A DNA stretch of 64,000 nt from positions 930,001 through 994,000 of the forward strand of contig NZ_CP063189.1 in the NCBI RefSeq assembly GCF_028609805.1, given 5' to 3'. Position 1 is the first letter of the stretch, and every line of letters starts with the position of its first letter. This stretch comes from Corynebacterium massiliense DSM 45435. GTDB lineage: Bacteria; Actinomycetota; Actinomycetes; Mycobacteriales; Mycobacteriaceae. Under the pieces are notes generated by a model that was not told where the DNA came from, ran no database searches, and was given only the letters and a program-made list of their open reading frames with translations. Below, piece by piece: positions 11,846 through 21,099 of the stretch. The translations under genes were made by a program, and so were the position numbers.

Positions 11846-12217
11846 ATGGCTGACATCACCGTTGAACTGGTGTCTGTGGAGCGCATGCTGTGGTCGGGTA
11901 CCGCCAGCATCGTCACCGCGGAAACCGCCGAGGGTGAGATCGGCGTGCTTCCGGGCCACGAGCCGATGCTCGGCCAGCTGGTCGACAACGGCGTCGTGAC
12001 TTTCCGCCCGACCGATGGCGACCGCCGCGTCGCCGCGGTCCAAGGTGGCTTCCTCTCCGTGACCGATGAGAAGGTCACCGTTCTCGCCGACTGGGCCATC
12101 TGGGCCAACGAGGTCGACGAGAAGCAGGCCACCGAGGACGCGCAGTCGGACAACGAGCTGACTCGCTCCCAGGGCGAAGCCGCACTCCGCGCGCTCCGTC
12201 GTTCACGCGAGGGTTAA
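11846..12217 (+). CDS. atpC: ATP synthase F1 subunit epsilon
   Basis: Subunit epsilon links gamma to the c-ring and inhibits ATP hydrolysis. The 123-aa protein has the beta-sandwich domain ([14 protein letters not shown] segment) and a short C-terminal helix, as in mycobacteria. The ribosome site GGAGC precedes the ATG. It is the last gene of the operon and is followed by a hairpin terminator. Confidence 0.95.
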   Translation: MADITVELVSVERMLWSGTASIVTAETAEGEIGVLPGHEPMLGQLVDNGVVTFRPTDGDRRVAAVQGGFLSVTDEKVTVLADWAIWANEVDEKQATEDAQSDNELTRSQGEAALRALRRSREG

Positions 12218-12260
12218 CTAACCGGGCGGCGCCGCCGCCCTCTACTCTCACAGCACTTTA

Positions 12261-12299
12261 GAAAAATCCTCCCCGCACAACTCGCGGGGAGGATTTTTC
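12261..12299 (+). terminator. Strong rho-independent terminator of the atp operon
   Basis: The arms GAAAAATCCTCCCCGC and GCGGGGAGGATTTTT form a perfect ~15-bp stem around a 7-nt loop and end in a T-run. The A-run on the left arm makes it potentially bidirectional. Confidence 0.92.
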
Positions 12300-12390
12300 T
12301 ATTCGCTAGCGAGGTCTCCAGGCGAGCGATAAAATCTGACCCATTACTTTCAACTCTTACGTGGCGCTGGGAAAAGGAGGCGACGTAGCT

Positions 12391-12945
12391 GTGCGGCACA
12401 TGGTGATTTTCGGTCTCATCGGCGCGTTACTGCTGGCCGTCGGCATCGTCGTCTTGCTCGCGGCCATCCGCTTTTTCTCCCACCGCTCCCGGGGCACCCA
12501 GGTGCTGGTGCGCACGTTGCCGGCGGGGGACACCCGCGGCTGGCGCCATGGGGTCATCCGCTATAGCGGGGAAGACATGGAGTTCTACAAGCTGCGATCG
12601 CTGAACCCGTCGTGCGATATGAGATTTGACCGCCGAGTTGTCACCTACGTGGGCACCCGTCCGCTGGATGATGACGAGGCGTCTTTTATTGTCCAGCCGG
12701 CGGAGGCTGTGCACCTTCGCATCGGCACGCAGGACGTGGAGATCGCCCTAGAGCCGGACTCGGCCTTGGCGCTCAACGCGTGGATCGAATCCGCGCCCTC
12801 GCCGCGGCAGGAGCGCACGGATCTGGCCCGCCTGCGTGCCCGGTCATACCGCGGGCGGGGCACCACGGCAACCGGATCCACGGGCACCCGCTCTACGGGC
12901 ACCCGCACGGCGAGCTCCCGGGACAACGGTGCTGGTGCTGTGTAA
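12391..12945 (+). CDS. DUF2550 family membrane-anchored protein
   Basis: The protein has 184 aa from the GTG at 12391. One N-terminal membrane helix (residues 6-28) is followed by a basic domain with conserved-looking tryptophan and arginine residues, then a Thr/Ser/Gly-rich low-complexity tail. Actinobacteria carry a DUF2550 gene right after atpC, as here. The reading frame opens 30 nt earlier at another GTG, but the AAAAGGAGG site (12372-12380) fits the start at 12391. The function is unknown. Confidence 0.85.
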   Translation: MRHMVIFGLIGALLLAVGIVVLLAAIRFFSHRSRGTQVLVRTLPAGDTRGWRHGVIRYSGEDMEFYKLRSLNPSCDMRFDRRVVTYVGTRPLDDDEASFIVQPAEAVHLRIGTQDVEIALEPDSALALNAWIESAPSPRQERTDLARLRARSYRGRGTTATGSTGTRSTGTRTASSRDNGAGAV

Positions 12946-13010
12946 GTCCCGCATATCCCGCGCTCGCATAGCCATCCACCCCGCGCTTCGGTCAGTACGG
13001 GCCCGGGAAG

Positions 13011-13016
13011 TAGGGT
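13011..13016 (+). promoter_or_regulatory. Leaderless -10 box (TAGGGT) of nucS
   Basis: TAGGGT ends 7 nt before the ATG at 13024, so the transcript should begin at or beside the start codon. Confidence 0.6.
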
Positions 13017-13023
13017 AGGGCGC

Positions 13024-13716
13024 ATGCGTCTTGTCATCGCCCGCTGCTCGGTTGACTACGTCGGTCGGCTCGCAGCCCACCTACCGGAAGCAGACCGTCT
13101 CATCCTCGTGAAGGCCGATGGGTCCGTGTCCGTCCACGCCGACGACCGGGCCTACAAGCCACTTAACTGGATGTCGCCGCCGTGCACGCTGACGGAGTCG
13201 AGCATCACCGATATCGATGACGCCGATACCGGTGAGCGCCTGTGGCTGGTGGAAAGCCCCAAGGGCGAGCAGCTCCGCATTACCCTGCACGATGTGTACC
13301 AGGACTTCTCCTACGATTTGGGGGAGGATCCGGGCCTCATCAAAGACGGCGTGGAGTCCCACCTCCAGGAACTTCTGGCCGAGCACATCACCACGCTTGG
13401 CGATGGCTACTCGCTCGTCCGCCGCGAATACCCCACGGCGATCGGCCCGGTCGACATCATGGCGCGCGACGACAACGAGCGCTTCGTCGCCATCGAGGTC
13501 AAGCGCCGTGGCGGTATCGACGGCGTGGAACAGTTGACCCGGTACCTCGATTTGCTCAACCGCGATGAGTTGCTGGCGCCGGTGGAGGGCGTCTTTGCCG
13601 CCCAGGAAATCAAGCCGCAGGCCCGGACTTTGGCAGAGGATCGGGGGATCCGGTGCGTGGTCCTAGACTACGAGGACCTACGCGGCATCGAGACGAACGA
13701 ATTGCGGTTGTTTTAA
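13024..13716 (+). CDS. nucS: Mismatch-specific endonuclease NucS/EndoMS
   Basis: NucS cleaves both strands at mismatches and is the core of the MutS/MutL-independent mismatch repair of actinobacteria. The 230-aa protein has the N-terminal DNA-binding half ([12 protein letters not shown] start) and the C-terminal RecB-like nuclease half, with catalytic residues in GPVDIMARD and [11 protein letters not shown]. The last four residues, LRLF, match the known C-terminal clamp-binding tail. The start is fixed by a leaderless promoter. The next gene begins directly at the following base. Confidence 0.96.
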   Translation: MRLVIARCSVDYVGRLAAHLPEADRLILVKADGSVSVHADDRAYKPLNWMSPPCTLTESSITDIDDADTGERLWLVESPKGEQLRITLHDVYQDFSYDLGEDPGLIKDGVESHLQELLAEHITTLGDGYSLVRREYPTAIGPVDIMARDDNERFVAIEVKRRGGIDGVEQLTRYLDLLNRDELLAPVEGVFAAQEIKPQARTLAEDRGIRCVVLDYEDLRGIETNELRLF

Positions 13717-13998
13717 ATGCCACGCCGGAATCGTCGCGCGAAGCCCAAGCCCCGCGGGCGAACTCTGCCGCGTGATGGCGGCGCGTTTTTCGGCGCCCGC
13801 CAGGTGGAGGGGCCGCGGTGGGATTTCGGTCGGCCCTACATTGAACGGACGATGGGCGCGGCGAGCGCGCAAAAGACGTATATCTGCCCGGGGTGCAACT
13901 CGTATATCCCGCCGCGTATGAGCCACATCGTGGCCTGGCCGGTAGATCGCGGCGAGGACCGGCGGCACTGGCACACCCGGTGCTGGCAGAACCGGTAA
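13717..13998 (+). CDS. Small basic zinc-ribbon-like protein coupled to nucS
   Basis: This 93-aa protein has a very basic N-terminus (RRNRRAKPKPRGR) and a putative zinc site, CPGC followed by a histidine/cysteine pair (WHTRCW). The ATG is adjacent to the nucS stop, so they share a transcript. Actinobacteria often keep a gene like this after nucS, and it is usually annotated vaguely. A DNA- or RNA-binding accessory to NucS is a guess from charge, zinc site and context. Confidence 0.8.
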   Translation: MPRRNRRAKPKPRGRTLPRDGGAFFGARQVEGPRWDFGRPYIERTMGAASAQKTYICPGCNSYIPPRMSHIVAWPVDRGEDRRHWHTRCWQNR

Positions 13999-14013
13999 AG
14001 GAACCCTGGCAGG

Positions 14014-14019
14014 TAGAAT
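14014..14019 (+). promoter_or_regulatory. Leaderless -10 box (TAGAAT)
   Basis: TAGAAT ends 7 nt before the ATG at 14027. Confidence 0.6.
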
Positions 14020-14026
14020 CGCCGCC

Positions 14027-14335
14027 ATGATTGTTGCATTTTCCGTAGCGCCGACCGTGGTGGACTCACCCACGGCGGAGATGTCGGAGGCCGTCGCCGA
14101 AGCCGTGCGCGTGGTGCGCCGCTCGGGGCTACCCAACGAGACCAATGCGATGTTCACGCTCGTGGAGGGTGAATGGGACGAGGTCTTCGCGGTGGTCAAG
14201 GAAGCGACCGCGGCAGTGGAGAAAGTCTCCCCGCGCGTCTCGCTGGTGATCAAGGCGGACATTCGGGCCTCGCACCCGGAGGGCCAGCTTTCTCACAAGG
14301 TCGATGCAGTGAACCGCCACTTGCAGGAGGATTAA
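14027..14335 (+). CDS. Thiamine-binding-family (MTH1187/YkoF-like) small protein
   Basis: The 102-aa ferredoxin-like protein resembles the thiamine-binding family formerly called DUF77. It has an N-terminal FSVAP strand, a THR/SER-rich segment ending in NAMFTLVEGEWDEV, and a C-terminal RVSLVIKADIR strand. Some relatives bind thiamine or its pyrimidine part; the ligand here is unknown. It overlaps no neighbour and abuts the thioredoxin/TPR gene (stop followed at once by ATG), so the two are co-transcribed. Confidence 0.75.
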   Translation: MIVAFSVAPTVVDSPTAEMSEAVAEAVRVVRRSGLPNETNAMFTLVEGEWDEVFAVVKEATAAVEKVSPRVSLVIKADIRASHPEGQLSHKVDAVNRHLQED

Positions 14336-15244
14336 ATGGTTTTAGATCTCAGCCAGTTGAACTCGTCTGCCGGGAAAGGGCAGGGCAGCGGCTCCGGTAA
14401 CGGATCTGGCGCAGGACAGGCCGCAGGTGCCGGCCAGGGCCCAAGCGCCGGCCAGGGCGGCGCGAACTTCTTCACCGTCACCGAGGCGAACGTCCAGGAC
14501 GTGGTGATGAAGAAGTCGGCGGAGGTCCCCGTCGTCGTTCTCATCGGCTCGCCGCGCTCGCCGGCTAGCGAGGAGCTCAAGCAGACGCTGCAGGAACTCG
14601 CCGGCGAGGGCCGCGGCACGTTCGCGGTGGGCTACCTCGACGCCGATGCCACCCCGCAGGTCGCGCAGCTCTTTGGCGTTCGCGACCTGCCCACGACGGT
14701 GGCGCTGGGCGCCGGCCAGCCGCTGACGTCGTTTGTGGGCGCGCAGCCGATAGACGCGCTGCGCCAGTGGGTCAACGCGCTGGTTCAGCAGGTGGGCCCG
14801 CAGCTATCCGGTCCCGCCGGCGGGGCAGAGGACGCGGCGGAGAACGAGCCGCCGGCCGATCCGCGCATTGCCGCGGCAGAGGATCAGCTCGCCTGTGGCG
14901 ATGTGGACGCCGCGATCGAAACCTACAACCAGGTCTTGGACGACGACCCGGACAACACTCCCGTCAAGCAGGCCCGCGATTCCGCGGCACTGATCAAGCG
15001 CGCCCGGGACACCGAGCCGGCTGCCGACGATGAGATCGGGCAGGCGCTGCACAAGGCTGATATGGCGGTGCTGGGCGGCAACGTTGAGGCGGCGTTTCAG
15101 GGACTTATCGGCGCCATCTCCACCGCGGCAGGCGACGACAAAGAGACACTCAAGCAGCGCCTTTTCGAGCTCTTCGACCTGTTCGAGGCCAACGACCCGC
15201 GGGTGCTCAACGCCCGCACGAACCTGGCCAGCGCGCTCTTCTAG
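14336..15244 (+). CDS. Thioredoxin-fold/TPR protein lacking the CXXC motif (CnoX/YbbN-like)
   Basis: The 302-aa protein has a Gly/Ser/Gln-rich linker (residues 10-40), a thioredoxin fold (about 45-155, with the DLPTTVAL cis-proline strand) and C-terminal TPR-like helices (about 175-300). Where thioredoxins have WCGPC, this protein has GSPRSPA, so it cannot be a dithiol oxidoreductase. It resembles holdase/co-chaperone proteins of the YbbN group. It is coupled to the upstream thiamine-binding-like gene. Confidence 0.85.
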   Translation: MVLDLSQLNSSAGKGQGSGSGNGSGAGQAAGAGQGPSAGQGGANFFTVTEANVQDVVMKKSAEVPVVVLIGSPRSPASEELKQTLQELAGEGRGTFAVGYLDADATPQVAQLFGVRDLPTTVALGAGQPLTSFVGAQPIDALRQWVNALVQQVGPQLSGPAGGAEDAAENEPPADPRIAAAEDQLACGDVDAAIETYNQVLDDDPDNTPVKQARDSAALIKRARDTEPAADDEIGQALHKADMAVLGGNVEAAFQGLIGAISTAAGDDKETLKQRLFELFDLFEANDPRVLNARTNLASALF

Positions 15245-15371
15245 CGGCCGGGTTTTCACTCACGCTCAACACACATCGAAGCGCCCTGCCTGCCCCGGGG
15301 TGGACTTTCCTGCACGACGCTGATCACACGGACGGTGTCTGCAGGGGGAGTCGCGGGGTCAAGGCGGGGTT

Positions 15372-15400
15372 TTGTTCCTGCGGGCCCCGGCAAGCATAAT
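15372..15400 (+). promoter_or_regulatory. Promoter of the dicarboxylate symporter gene
   Basis: TTGTTC (15372-15377) and CATAAT (15395-15400) are separated by 17 bp, about 45 nt before the ATG. The rest of the 203-bp gap after 15244 holds no visible gene. Confidence 0.5.
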
Positions 15401-15447
15401 GCTAGGCAACACGGGAACTATGGTTTGTATCACAGAATGGAGGAGTC

Positions 15448-16899
15448 ATGGCGACAGCCTCTCCGGTTAGCCGCGGTCCGCAGATCGCGAAGTCAAAGAA
15501 GCCGCCGCGGGATCGCACCCACTGGATGTACGCGGCCGTCATCGTCGCGCTCATCGGCGGCGTGGCCTTCGGCCTTATCGCCCCCGATGCCGCGGCGACC
15601 CTCAAGCCGATCGGCGACATGTACGTCAGCCTCATCAAGATGATCATCCCGCCGGTCATCTTCTGCACCATCGTGCTGGGCATTGGTTCGGTGCGCGCGG
15701 CGGCGTCGGTGGGCAAGGCTGGCGGCATCGCCCTTATCTACTTCATCGCGATGTCTACCTTCGCGCTCGCTGTGGGCCTTTTGGTGGGCAATATCATTGA
15801 GCCGGGCGCGGGCTTGGACGCGCAGGCTGACGCCGACAAGGCCAGCCAGTTCACCGACCAGGGCGGGGAGAGCTCTCACGGCCTGTTCGGGTTCATCGAA
15901 AGCATCATCCCGGACACGTTCTTCTCCGCATTCACCTCGGGTTCTGTGCTCCAGGTTCTGTTCATCGCCCTGCTGGTCGGCTTTGCGGTCCAGCAGATGG
16001 GTGAGCGGGGCGAGCCCATCCTCGGGTTCATCGCACACCTGCAGCGCCTGGCGTTCAAGGTGCTGGGCATGATCATGTGGGCCGCCCCGGTCGGCGCGTT
16101 TGGCGCCATGTCCGGTGCCGTGGGCAAGTCCGGCTGGTCCGCAGTCGTGTCCCTGGCCACCCTGATGCTCGCGTTCTACATCACCTGCTTCCTCTTCATC
16201 TTCGTGGTCATGGGCGGCGTGCTGCGCCTCTTCGGCGGGGTAAGCATCTTCCGCTTGGTCAAGTACTTAGCCCGCGAGTTCCTGCTCATTGTCGCCACCT
16301 CGTCCTCCGAGTCGGCCCTGCCGAACCTCATGCGCAAGATGGAGCACGTCGGCGTGGACAAGTCCACCGTGGGCATCGTCGTGCCCACCGGTTACTCGTT
16401 CAACCTCGATGGCACGGCCATTTACTTGACGATGACCGCCCTGTTCATCGCGGAGGCCATGCACAAGCCGATGTCGCTTGGCGAGCAGATCGGCCTGCTG
16501 GTCTTCATGATCATCGCGTCCAAGGGCGCGGCGGGTGTCTCCGGCGCGGGGCTTGCCACCCTGGCGGCTGGCTTGCAGTCGCACCGCCCGGATCTCCTCG
16601 GCGGCGTCAGCATCGTCATGGGCGTGGATCGCCTCATGTCCGAGGCGCGCTCGCTGACCAACTTCGCCGGCAACGCCGTCGCCACCATCCTGGTGGGTCG
16701 CTGGACCGGTACCGCCGACATGGATCGCGTGCACAAGGTGCTTGCCGGAGAGATCCCATACGAGGCCTCGGAGGACGACAGCACCGTCGACATGCGCCGC
16801 CCGGACGTGGAAAACCCGGCGACCGAGCACCTGCAGCCGACCCCGCAGGTGGACCTCAGTCAGTACGAGGGTTCCAGCGGTACCACTGGCAAGAATTAG
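15448..16899 (+). CDS. dctA: Dicarboxylate/amino acid:cation symporter (DctA/GltP family)
   Basis: This 483-aa membrane protein belongs to the DAACS family, which takes up C4-dicarboxylates or acidic amino acids with sodium or protons. It shows the serine-rich hairpin ([12 protein letters not shown]), the [10 protein letters not shown] transmembrane motif and the substrate-site segment near [16 protein letters not shown] ribosome site precedes the ATG. The last 44 bp overlap the end of the convergent glgB. Dicarboxylate versus glutamate specificity cannot be decided from the sequence. Confidence 0.9.
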   Translation: MATASPVSRGPQIAKSKKPPRDRTHWMYAAVIVALIGGVAFGLIAPDAAATLKPIGDMYVSLIKMIIPPVIFCTIVLGIGSVRAAASVGKAGGIALIYFIAMSTFALAVGLLVGNIIEPGAGLDAQADADKASQFTDQGGESSHGLFGFIESIIPDTFFSAFTSGSVLQVLFIALLVGFAVQQMGERGEPILGFIAHLQRLAFKVLGMIMWAAPVGAFGAMSGAVGKSGWSAVVSLATLMLAFYITCFLFIFVVMGGVLRLFGGVSIFRLVKYLAREFLLIVATSSSESALPNLMRKMEHVGVDKSTVGIVVPTGYSFNLDGTAIYLTMTALFIAEAMHKPMSLGEQIGLLVFMIIASKGAAGVSGAGLATLAAGLQSHRPDLLGGVSIVMGVDRLMSEARSLTNFAGNAVATILVGRWTGTADMDRVHKVLAGEIPYEASEDDSTVDMRRPDVENPATEHLQPTPQVDLSQYEGSSGTTGKN

Positions 16900-19024
16900 C
16901 CGGCAGGTGCAGGTTTAACCAGCCTGCGGATTCCGCGTGGTGGCTCGCCACCACGCGGCGGGGGAGCGGGTTGGCAGCGCCCTGGTATACGCCGTCGTCG
17001 GTGTTGATCACCATCTCCCACTCGCCGGCCCGCGGCGTGCGGATGCCGTAGTCCACGTGGGACGCGCCCGCGAGGTTCACCACACTGAGCAGCACCGACC
17101 CGTCGGTGCCGTAGCGGGCATAGGCAAGCACGTTGTTTGCCGCGTCGTCGGCGACAACCCACTCGAATCCGGCGGCGTTATCGTCCTGGGTCCACAGCGC
17201 TGGGGTGTCGCGGTAGACCGCGTTGATATCGCGCACGAGGCGCTTGATGCCGTGGTGCCACTCGGAGCCCCAGCCCGCAAGGTTGTCCCAGTCCACTGAG
17301 GACGCCTCCGCCCACTCCGTGACTTGGCCGAATTCGCAGCCCATAAACAACAACTTCTTGCCGGGGTGGCTGAACATGTAGCCGAACAGCGTGCGCACCC
17401 CGGCCGCCTTGTTCCAGTCGTCGCCGGGCATCCGGGTCCACAGAGTGCCTTTGCCGTGGACCACCTCGTCGTGGGAAAACGGCAAGACGTAGCGCTCCGA
17501 GTGGGCGTAGACCAGCGAGAAGGTCAGCTCCCCGTGGTGGTGGGAGCGGTGAATGGGATCGTTGCCGAAGTAGCGGAGGGTGTCGTTCATCCAGCCCATG
17601 TTCCACTTCAGGGAAAACCCCAAGCCGCCCTCGGTGGTGGGGCGGGTCACGCCGGGCCACGCGGTGGATTCCTCCGCGATGGTGAGCACCCCGGGGTGAG
17701 TGCGGTGCAGGGTGGCGTTCATCTCCTGTAAGAACTGGATAGCCTCCAAGTTCTCGCGGCCGCCGTGGATATTGGGCACCCATTCCTCGCGCGAGTAGTC
17801 GAGGTAGAGCATGCTGGCCACGGCATCGACACGCAGGCCGTCGATGTGGAATTCCTCCGCCCAGTACAAGGCGTTGGCCACCAGGAAGTTGCGCACCTCG
17901 TTGCGGCCGAAATCGAAGACGTAGGTGCCCCAGTCGGGCTGCTCGCCGCGGCGCGGATCAGGGTGCTCGTAGACGGGGTGGCCGGTAAAGCGGCCGAGCG
18001 CCCATTCATCGCGCGGGAAGTGGGCCGGCACCCAGTCCATGAGGACTCCGATGCCGGCGGTATGCAGGGCATCGACAAGCGCGCGGAACTCGTCCGGGCT
18101 GCCCCACCGCGCGGTCGGGGCGTAGTACCCGGTGACCTGGTAGCCCCAGGAACCGCCGAAGGGATGCTCGGCCACCGGGAGGAACTCGACGTGGGTAAAG
18201 CCGTGCTCGGTGACGTAGTCCACCAGCTCGCGGGTCAGGCGCGCGTAATCGGCCCCGGCCTTCCACGAGCCAATGTGCACCTCGTAGACGCTCATCGGCT
18301 GCGCGCTCAGGGCATAGGCGCCGGAGGTATCCCGCGCCGCCATCCACTGAGCATCGCCGTCGGACCAGCGGTAGGACGAGGACTCGACTATCGATGCCGT
18401 CTCCGGCGGGCACTGCGTGCGCCGCGCCATGGGATCGGCTTTGTCGGTGCGGGTGCCGTCGTGGAAGACGGCGAACTTGTACAGCGCGCCCGGGCCCACA
18501 TCGGGGACGAAGATCTCCCACACGCCGGATGACCCCAGGGTGCGCATGGGAAAGCGCGCGGGATCCCAGGAACAGAAATCGCCGATGACGGCCACGCCCT
18601 CGGCGCCGGGCGCCCACACGCTAAAGGCGGTGCCGTGCACCTTGCCCATCGCGGTGTCGTAGGAAATAGGGTGCGCGCCGAGCATCTCCCACAGGCGCTC
18701 GTGGCGGCCTTCACCGAAAAAGTGCAGGTCCTGCTCGCCCACGGTGGGCAAAAAGCGGTAGGCGTCGGCGGTCTCGTCCGGGTTACTTCCCTCGCCGGAA
18801 AAGACGCGCAGGCGGTAGTCGATGTCCTCGTCCAGCTCGCCTTCCCACACGCCGTCTGCTTCCGGCGCGCAGCGGGCGAGGTCGATGCTCCGGCCGTCGA
18901 CGGTGCGCACAACAACGCGCGTGGCGCCGGGCTGGCGGGTGCGGATGCGGCCTGCGTGCCAGCCGTAGAAGCAGTGGGGATCGTGATGCCGGCCCGCGAG
19001 AAGGCGGGCGCGATGGTCAGTCAT
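16856..19024 (-). CDS. glgB: 1,4-alpha-glucan branching enzyme
   Basis: GlgB introduces alpha-1,6 branches into alpha-glucan. The 722-aa GH13 enzyme has N-terminal CBM48-like domains, then the TIM barrel with the nucleophile aspartate in [10 protein letters not shown], the acid/base glutamate in TIAEEST and the third carboxylate in FSHDEVVHG. It lies downstream of glgE on the same strand, 55 nt apart, with its own leaderless promoter. The 3' end overlaps dctA by 44 bp on the opposite strand. Confidence 0.96.
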   Translation of the reverse strand: MTDHRARLLAGRHHDPHCFYGWHAGRIRTRQPGATRVVVRTVDGRSIDLARCAPEADGVWEGELDEDIDYRLRVFSGEGSNPDETADAYRFLPTVGEQDLHFFGEGRHERLWEMLGAHPISYDTAMGKVHGTAFSVWAPGAEGVAVIGDFCSWDPARFPMRTLGSSGVWEIFVPDVGPGALYKFAVFHDGTRTDKADPMARRTQCPPETASIVESSSYRWSDGDAQWMAARDTSGAYALSAQPMSVYEVHIGSWKAGADYARLTRELVDYVTEHGFTHVEFLPVAEHPFGGSWGYQVTGYYAPTARWGSPDEFRALVDALHTAGIGVLMDWVPAHFPRDEWALGRFTGHPVYEHPDPRRGEQPDWGTYVFDFGRNEVRNFLVANALYWAEEFHIDGLRVDAVASMLYLDYSREEWVPNIHGGRENLEAIQFLQEMNATLHRTHPGVLTIAEESTAWPGVTRPTTEGGLGFSLKWNMGWMNDTLRYFGNDPIHRSHHHGELTFSLVYAHSERYVLPFSHDEVVHGKGTLWTRMPGDDWNKAAGVRTLFGYMFSHPGKKLLFMGCEFGQVTEWAEASSVDWDNLAGWGSEWHHGIKRLVRDINAVYRDTPALWTQDDNAAGFEWVVADDAANNVLAYARYGTDGSVLLSVVNLAGASHVDYGIRTPRAGEWEMVINTDDGVYQGAANPLPRRVVASHHAESAGWLNLHLPANSCQWYRWNPRTD

Positions 19025-19031
19025 GCCGCTT

Positions 19032-19037
19032 ACGCTA
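19032..19037 (-). promoter_or_regulatory. Leaderless -10 box of glgB (TAGCGT on minus strand)
   Basis: The box ends 7 nt before the glgB ATG at 19024. Confidence 0.55.
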
Positions 19038-19079
19038 CCAATCTCCGCTGGTTGGCACGGGTTGTTTCACCCAGGCCGG

Positions 19080-21032
19080 CTAGGCGCGGTATTCGCCGAC
19101 CTGGCGCCACGCCATCTGCTCGCGCAGGCGCGGATCCGCGGGCGGGAGGATGAAGATGTGGGCGACGTCGCGCATCGGCTCGAGGCGGACAAAGTTGCGC
19201 TCGCCCCACTGGTAGCACGCGCCGGTGATCATGTCCTGGATGGGATAGGACTCGCCGGCGGGACGGCCCAGCGCCGTCGTGTCCACGGCGACCGTGGCTT
19301 CCTGCGGGTTGCGCGGATCGAGGTTCACCACGACCAACACGACGTTGCCGCTTAACGGATCGGACTTGGAGTAGGCGATCACCCGGTCATTGTCGGTCGG
19401 GTGGAAACGGAGGGTGCGCAGCTGCTGCAGCGCGGAATTCTCGCGGCGGATGCGGTTGAGCATCCCCAGGTAGGGCGCAAGCGTTTCCGCTGTGTCAAAG
19501 TTGCGGGGGCGCAGCTGGTATTTCTCCGAATCGAGGTACTCTTCGCTGCCCGGCTGGACCGCGGTGTGCTCGAAGAGCTCGTAACCGGAGTACACGCCCC
19601 ACAGTGGCGAGAGGGTCGCGGCCAGGGTAGCGCGGATGGCGAACATCGCGCGCCCGCCGGTCTGCAGGCTCTCGTGGAGGATGTCCGGGGTATTGACAAA
19701 CAGGTTCGGCCGGCAAATGTCCGCCTGCGCGACGTGCTCCTCGGCGAATTCGGTGAGCTCGGCCTTCGTGGTCTTCCAGGTGAAGTAGGTATACGACTGG
19801 GTGAACCCGTGCTTGGCCAAGCCGAACAGGCGCGCCGGGCGGGTAAACGCCTCCGCCAGGAAGATGACCTCGGGGTGGGTGGCGTGCACCTTGGCGATGA
19901 GCCACGCCCAGAACTGAGTCGGCTTGGTGTGCGGGTTGTCCACGCGGAAGGTGGTGACGCCGGCGTCTACCCACGTCATGACCACGCGGTAGAGCTCGTC
20001 GTACAGCGCAGCCGGCGCGTTGTCGAAGTTGATGGGGTAGATGTCCTGGTATTTTTTCGGCGGGTTTTCGGCGTAGGCGATGGAACCATCGGCAAGCACG
20101 GTGAAATACTCCGGATGCGCCTTCGCCCATGGGTGATCGGGCGAGGCCTGCAACGCTAGGTCGAGGGCCACCTCGAGGCCAAGGTCCGCGGCGCGGTGTA
20201 CGAGGCGGCGGAAATCCGCCAGCGTGCCGAGCTCCGGGTGGGTGGCGGTGTGATCCGCAATTGCCCACGGCGAGCCCACGTCGTCCTTCTCCGCGGTCAG
20301 CGAGTTGTTCTTGCCCTTGCGGTGGGCGGTGCCGATGGGGTGGATGGGCGGGAAGTAGACGGTGTCAAAGCCCATGTCGGCCACGCGCTGAAGGGCCTGC
20401 GCAGTGGTGTCGAACGTGCCGTGGACGGGCTCGCTGTTCGCGTCGCGGCCGCCGGTCGAGCGGGGAAACAGCTCGTACCAGGAGCTAAACAGCGCCTTGC
20501 GGCGCTCGACGTACACCTCGTATTCGGCCCCGGTGACCAAAAGATCGCGCAGGGGAGTAACCGTCGAGGTCAGCGCGGCGCGGGTGCGCTCGGACAAAGA
20601 CGCGGTGGCATCGGCCAGCTGGCGGGCGATGTCACTGTGGCCGGCGCGCGCGAATAAGTCGGCGCCGTGCGCCAGATCGTTGGCCAGCTCGGCGGTGCCC
20701 TGGCCCGCGGCGAGCTTCTTATCCACCGCGGTGCGCCACGTGGTGAGGGGATCCGACCACACGTCGATGCGAAAGAGCCACATGCCCTCCACGTCCGGGG
20801 CGAACAAGCCGTGGACGCGGTCGACGTTGTCCGGATCCTGGGTCATGCGCACCGAGATTCGCTTGCCCGGGTCCTGGACCGGCCACGCCACCAAGGTCGC
20901 GCCGAGGGCGTCGTGGCCCTCCCGCCACGCCAGGGCGGTGACGGGGACGACCTCGCCCACCACCGCTTTCGCCGGGAGCGTGCCGCAGGAGATGACGGGG
21001 CGGACATCATCGAGGTTAAGCCGAGTCGACAT
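19080..21032 (-). CDS. glgE: Alpha-1,4-glucan:maltose-1-phosphate maltosyltransferase
   Basis: GlgE extends alpha-glucan using maltose-1-phosphate, a hallmark of actinobacterial glucan synthesis. The 650-aa GH13_3 protein has an N-terminal beta domain, an inserted helical region (about 95-170) and the catalytic barrel. The nucleophile is in TFRVDNPHTKP and the acid/base in IFLAEAFTRP; the substrate loop contains NPPKKYQDIYP. Its product is branched by GlgB next door, so the two genes form one pathway unit. Confidence 0.96.
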   Translation of the reverse strand: MSTRLNLDDVRPVISCGTLPAKAVVGEVVPVTALAWREGHDALGATLVAWPVQDPGKRISVRMTQDPDNVDRVHGLFAPDVEGMWLFRIDVWSDPLTTWRTAVDKKLAAGQGTAELANDLAHGADLFARAGHSDIARQLADATASLSERTRAALTSTVTPLRDLLVTGAEYEVYVERRKALFSSWYELFPRSTGGRDANSEPVHGTFDTTAQALQRVADMGFDTVYFPPIHPIGTAHRKGKNNSLTAEKDDVGSPWAIADHTATHPELGTLADFRRLVHRAADLGLEVALDLALQASPDHPWAKAHPEYFTVLADGSIAYAENPPKKYQDIYPINFDNAPAALYDELYRVVMTWVDAGVTTFRVDNPHTKPTQFWAWLIAKVHATHPEVIFLAEAFTRPARLFGLAKHGFTQSYTYFTWKTTKAELTEFAEEHVAQADICRPNLFVNTPDILHESLQTGGRAMFAIRATLAATLSPLWGVYSGYELFEHTAVQPGSEEYLDSEKYQLRPRNFDTAETLAPYLGMLNRIRRENSALQQLRTLRFHPTDNDRVIAYSKSDPLSGNVVLVVVNLDPRNPQEATVAVDTTALGRPAGESYPIQDMITGACYQWGERNFVRLEPMRDVAHIFILPPADPRLREQMAWRQVGEYRA

Positions 21033-21039
21033 GGTTTTT

Positions 21040-21045
21040 ACCCTA
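21040..21045 (-). promoter_or_regulatory. Leaderless -10 box of glgE (TAGGGT on minus strand)
   Basis: TAGGGT ends exactly 7 nt before the glgE ATG at 21032. The region to 21100 is shared with the divergent ABC ATPase gene. Confidence 0.6.
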
Positions 21046-21099
21046 AACCAGCTGTGTCCGTTCCGCCCGGTTGTTTACTTTTCGGCCACAATAAGGGAC

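Noticed and set aside
20404..21099. 5' extension of the ABC ATPase frame through glgE
   Set aside because: Antisense to conserved GlgE coding sequence and without ABC features.
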